Shown: positions 62,699-64,000 of the stretch, piece after piece
How the letters are laid out: every line of letters begins with the position of its first letter
How positions within the stretch are numbered: position 1 is the stretch's first letter
DNA from: Gammaproteobacteria bacterium
Lineage (GTDB): Bacteria > Pseudomonadota > Gammaproteobacteria > Arenicellales > CAJQKF01
DNA length: 64,000 nt
Assembly: GCA_030429665.1 (NCBI GenBank)
Contig: JAUIEZ010000001.1
Location: forward strand, 1 to 64,000
Direction of reading: 5' to 3'
Made by a program: the position numbers and the translations under genes
The notes under the pieces: model-generated
What the model was told of the DNA's origin: nothing
What the model saw: only the letters and a program-made list of their open reading frames with translations
Databases searched by the model: none

Positions 62699-64000
62699 AT
62701 GAAACTTCCGGCGAGAGCCATTTACACCTGGGTCGACGAGATCTTCCTCGACCTCGCGCGGCAGTTCCGCTGGTCCTACCTCCCGCCCCTGATGGTCTAC
62801 CTCGCCGCCGGCGTATCCGGTCTGACCGCCATCGTCGGCACGTTTTTCGTCAAGGACTATCTCGGACTATCGGCCGCCTTCCTGGCCGGGCTCGCGTTCT
62901 GGGCGGGCATACCCTGGGCGCTGAAGATGCCGCTCGGCCACCTGGTCGACCTAATCTGGCGCTGGAAGGCGTTCCTGGTATGGGTGGGCGCCGGCCTCAT
63001 CGCCACGAGCGTGATCATCATGTACGCCCTTATCGCGCATACCGATGCGATCACCACCATTATGCCGGCCGAAGCCTGGTACGTCGTCTCCGTGCTGCTC
63101 GCCCCGACCGGCTACGTGGTCCAGGACGTGGTGGCCGACGCCATGACCATCGAGGCCGTTCCGGTCATCGACGAGAACGGCAACGCGTTCGGGGATGCCG
63201 ACATCAAGGCGATGCACACGACCATGCAGACCCTCGGCCGCTTCGCCATCATCAGCGGCACGGTGGCGGTCGCGGTCGTCAACATCGTCATGTTCGAGGG
63301 TGTCGAGAATCTCTCCGAGCAACAAAAGGCCGATATCTATGCCGACATCTACCTGCTCGCTTTGATCATCCCGGTGGTCTCGGTAGCCGGCGTAACGCTT
63401 GGATCGCTGTCGCTGCGCGCCCGCGCGCGACGGCTCCGCGCACAGGGGCTCGACGAAGCCGACATCCAGTCCGCGCTCTTCGCGCCCGCCGAGCCGACTG
63501 CGCCGAACTGGTGGATTCTTGGCGGCAGCGCCGTGTTCGTGGTCTTTACGCTGACAATGGGCCTGGGCGAGGTGCCTTTCGCCCAGGAGATCGTCTTCGC
63601 CGGCTCCATGATCATCGTGGTTTACCTGATCCACCGGCTGCTGCTGGAACTCGAGCCCGCCCTGCGCGGACCGCTGGTGGGCACCGCGATCATCATCTTC
63701 GTTTTCCGCGCCGTGCCGCTACCCGGCCCGGGCGCCACCTGGTTCGAAATCGACATGCTCGGATTCGATCAACAGTTCATATCGGTCCTCACCCTGATCA
63801 CGTCGGTCCTGACGCTGGCGGGACTGGTGGTGCTGCGGCCGTTGATGACGCGCCACTCCATCGCCTGGATCGTCGTTTTGCTGACCATCGCCGCGGGCTT
63901 ACTGTCGCTGCCGAACATCGGCCTGTACTACGGCATCCACGAATGGACCCAGCGCTGGACGGCCGGGGTCGTCGATGCCCGTTTCATCGCGATCATCGAT
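62699..64000 (+). CDS. BT1/MFS-type membrane transporter, 3' end off the window
   Basis: An open frame of 434 codons to the right edge, beginning MKLPARAIYTWVDEIFLDL. It is absent from the track because it is incomplete. About twelve hydrophobic segments are visible. LAPTGYVVQDVVADAMTIEAVPV matches the DVVADA motif of BT1-family (folate/biopterin-type) transporters within the MFS. The substrate is unknown. No RBS is striking; the ATG is the first in frame after GTAATCGCCG. Confidence 0.8.
   Translation, partial: MKLPARAIYTWVDEIFLDLARQFRWSYLPPLMVYLAAGVSGLTAIVGTFFVKDYLGLSAAFLAGLAFWAGIPWALKMPLGHLVDLIWRWKAFLVWVGAGLIATSVIIMYALIAHTDAITTIMPAEAWYVVSVLLAPTGYVVQDVVADAMTIEAVPVIDENGNAFGDADIKAMHTTMQTLGRFAIISGTVAVAVVNIVMFEGVENLSEQQKADIYADIYLLALIIPVVSVAGVTLGSLSLRARARRLRAQGLDEADIQSALFAPAEPTAPNWWILGGSAVFVVFTLTMGLGEVPFAQEIVFAGSMIIVVYLIHRLLLELEPALRGPLVGTAIIIFVFRAVPLPGPGATWFEIDMLGFDQQFISVLTLITSVLTLAGLVVLRPLMTRHSIAWIVVLLTIAAGLLSLPNIGLYYGIHEWTQRWTAGVVDARFIAIID

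Noticed and set aside
1-64000. tRNA, rRNA or riboswitch genes
   Set aside because: I looked for cloverleaf-like stems with T-loop sequence and for known leader motifs and saw none that I could support by eye.

Overview
The window looks like chromosome from a high-GC, free-living, heterotrophic proteobacterium. A gammaproteobacterial origin is likely because of the SrkA-type kinase, the YcbB/YcbK-like cell-wall pair and the ugp-style ABC operon. It is rich in solute-binding-protein transporters and aromatic or amino-acid catabolism. I saw no rRNA, tRNA, CRISPR array or prophage. The only mobile element recognised is one IS200/IS605-type insertion. Names come from reading motifs and family resemblance; no database search was possible.

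Layout. 1-6.1 kb: a truncated arylsulfotransferase-like gene running off the left edge, a polytopic membrane protein, a MetE-type methyltransferase, a response-regulator remnant, an EamA/DMT exporter and a GNAT acetyltransferase. 6.2-10.4 kb: a ugpBAEC-like sugar/glycerol-phosphate ABC operon with a strong hairpin behind the binding-protein gene. 10.5-21.2 kb: an aromatic catabolism island. On the minus strand it holds a Rieske-fold protein without cluster ligands, a kynurenine-formamidase-like hydrolase, a hydroxypyruvate isomerase, a quinone oxidoreductase and a (2-amino/hydroxy)muconate-semialdehyde dehydrogenase. A LysR regulator follows, then a plus-strand operon with 2-aminomuconate deaminase, 3-hydroxyanthranilate 3,4-dioxygenase, ACMS decarboxylase, two SDRs and an epoxide-hydrolase-like enzyme. 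Together these give most of the 3-hydroxyanthranilate meta-cleavage route. A near-identical AT-rich motif precedes both arms.

21-39.5 kb: three TRAP transporters. The first carries a UspA protein, as in teaABCD. The other two flank an indolepyruvate:ferredoxin oxidoreductase (iorAB) and an M29/NicX-like enzyme, which suggests uptake and oxidation of aromatic 2-oxo acids. A DUF6151 protein, a uracil-DNA-glycosylase-like protein and a second MetE-like protein lie around them. 39.6-45.4 kb: a NYN-domain protein, a DUF3604 protein, srkA, the IS200 element and a LuxR regulator. 45.5-50.4 kb: a polyamine-type ABC operon (potADBC order) with a trailing SDR, divergent from the LuxR gene across a pair of exact 10-bp direct repeats 63 bp apart.

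50.4-57.4 kb: the most unusual region. It is a compact minus-strand operon encoding a papain-like protease fused to an alpha/beta hydrolase, a GH108 muramidase, a lipoprotein, a large membrane-anchored protein, an 85-aa possible detached protease propeptide and a subtilisin-like protease. None of the three hydrolases has a recognisable signal peptide. It is followed by cell-wall genes (L,D-transpeptidase and DUF882/MepK-like, divergent), a DUF2182-DUF1326 pair and a BT1/MFS-type transporter cut by the right edge.
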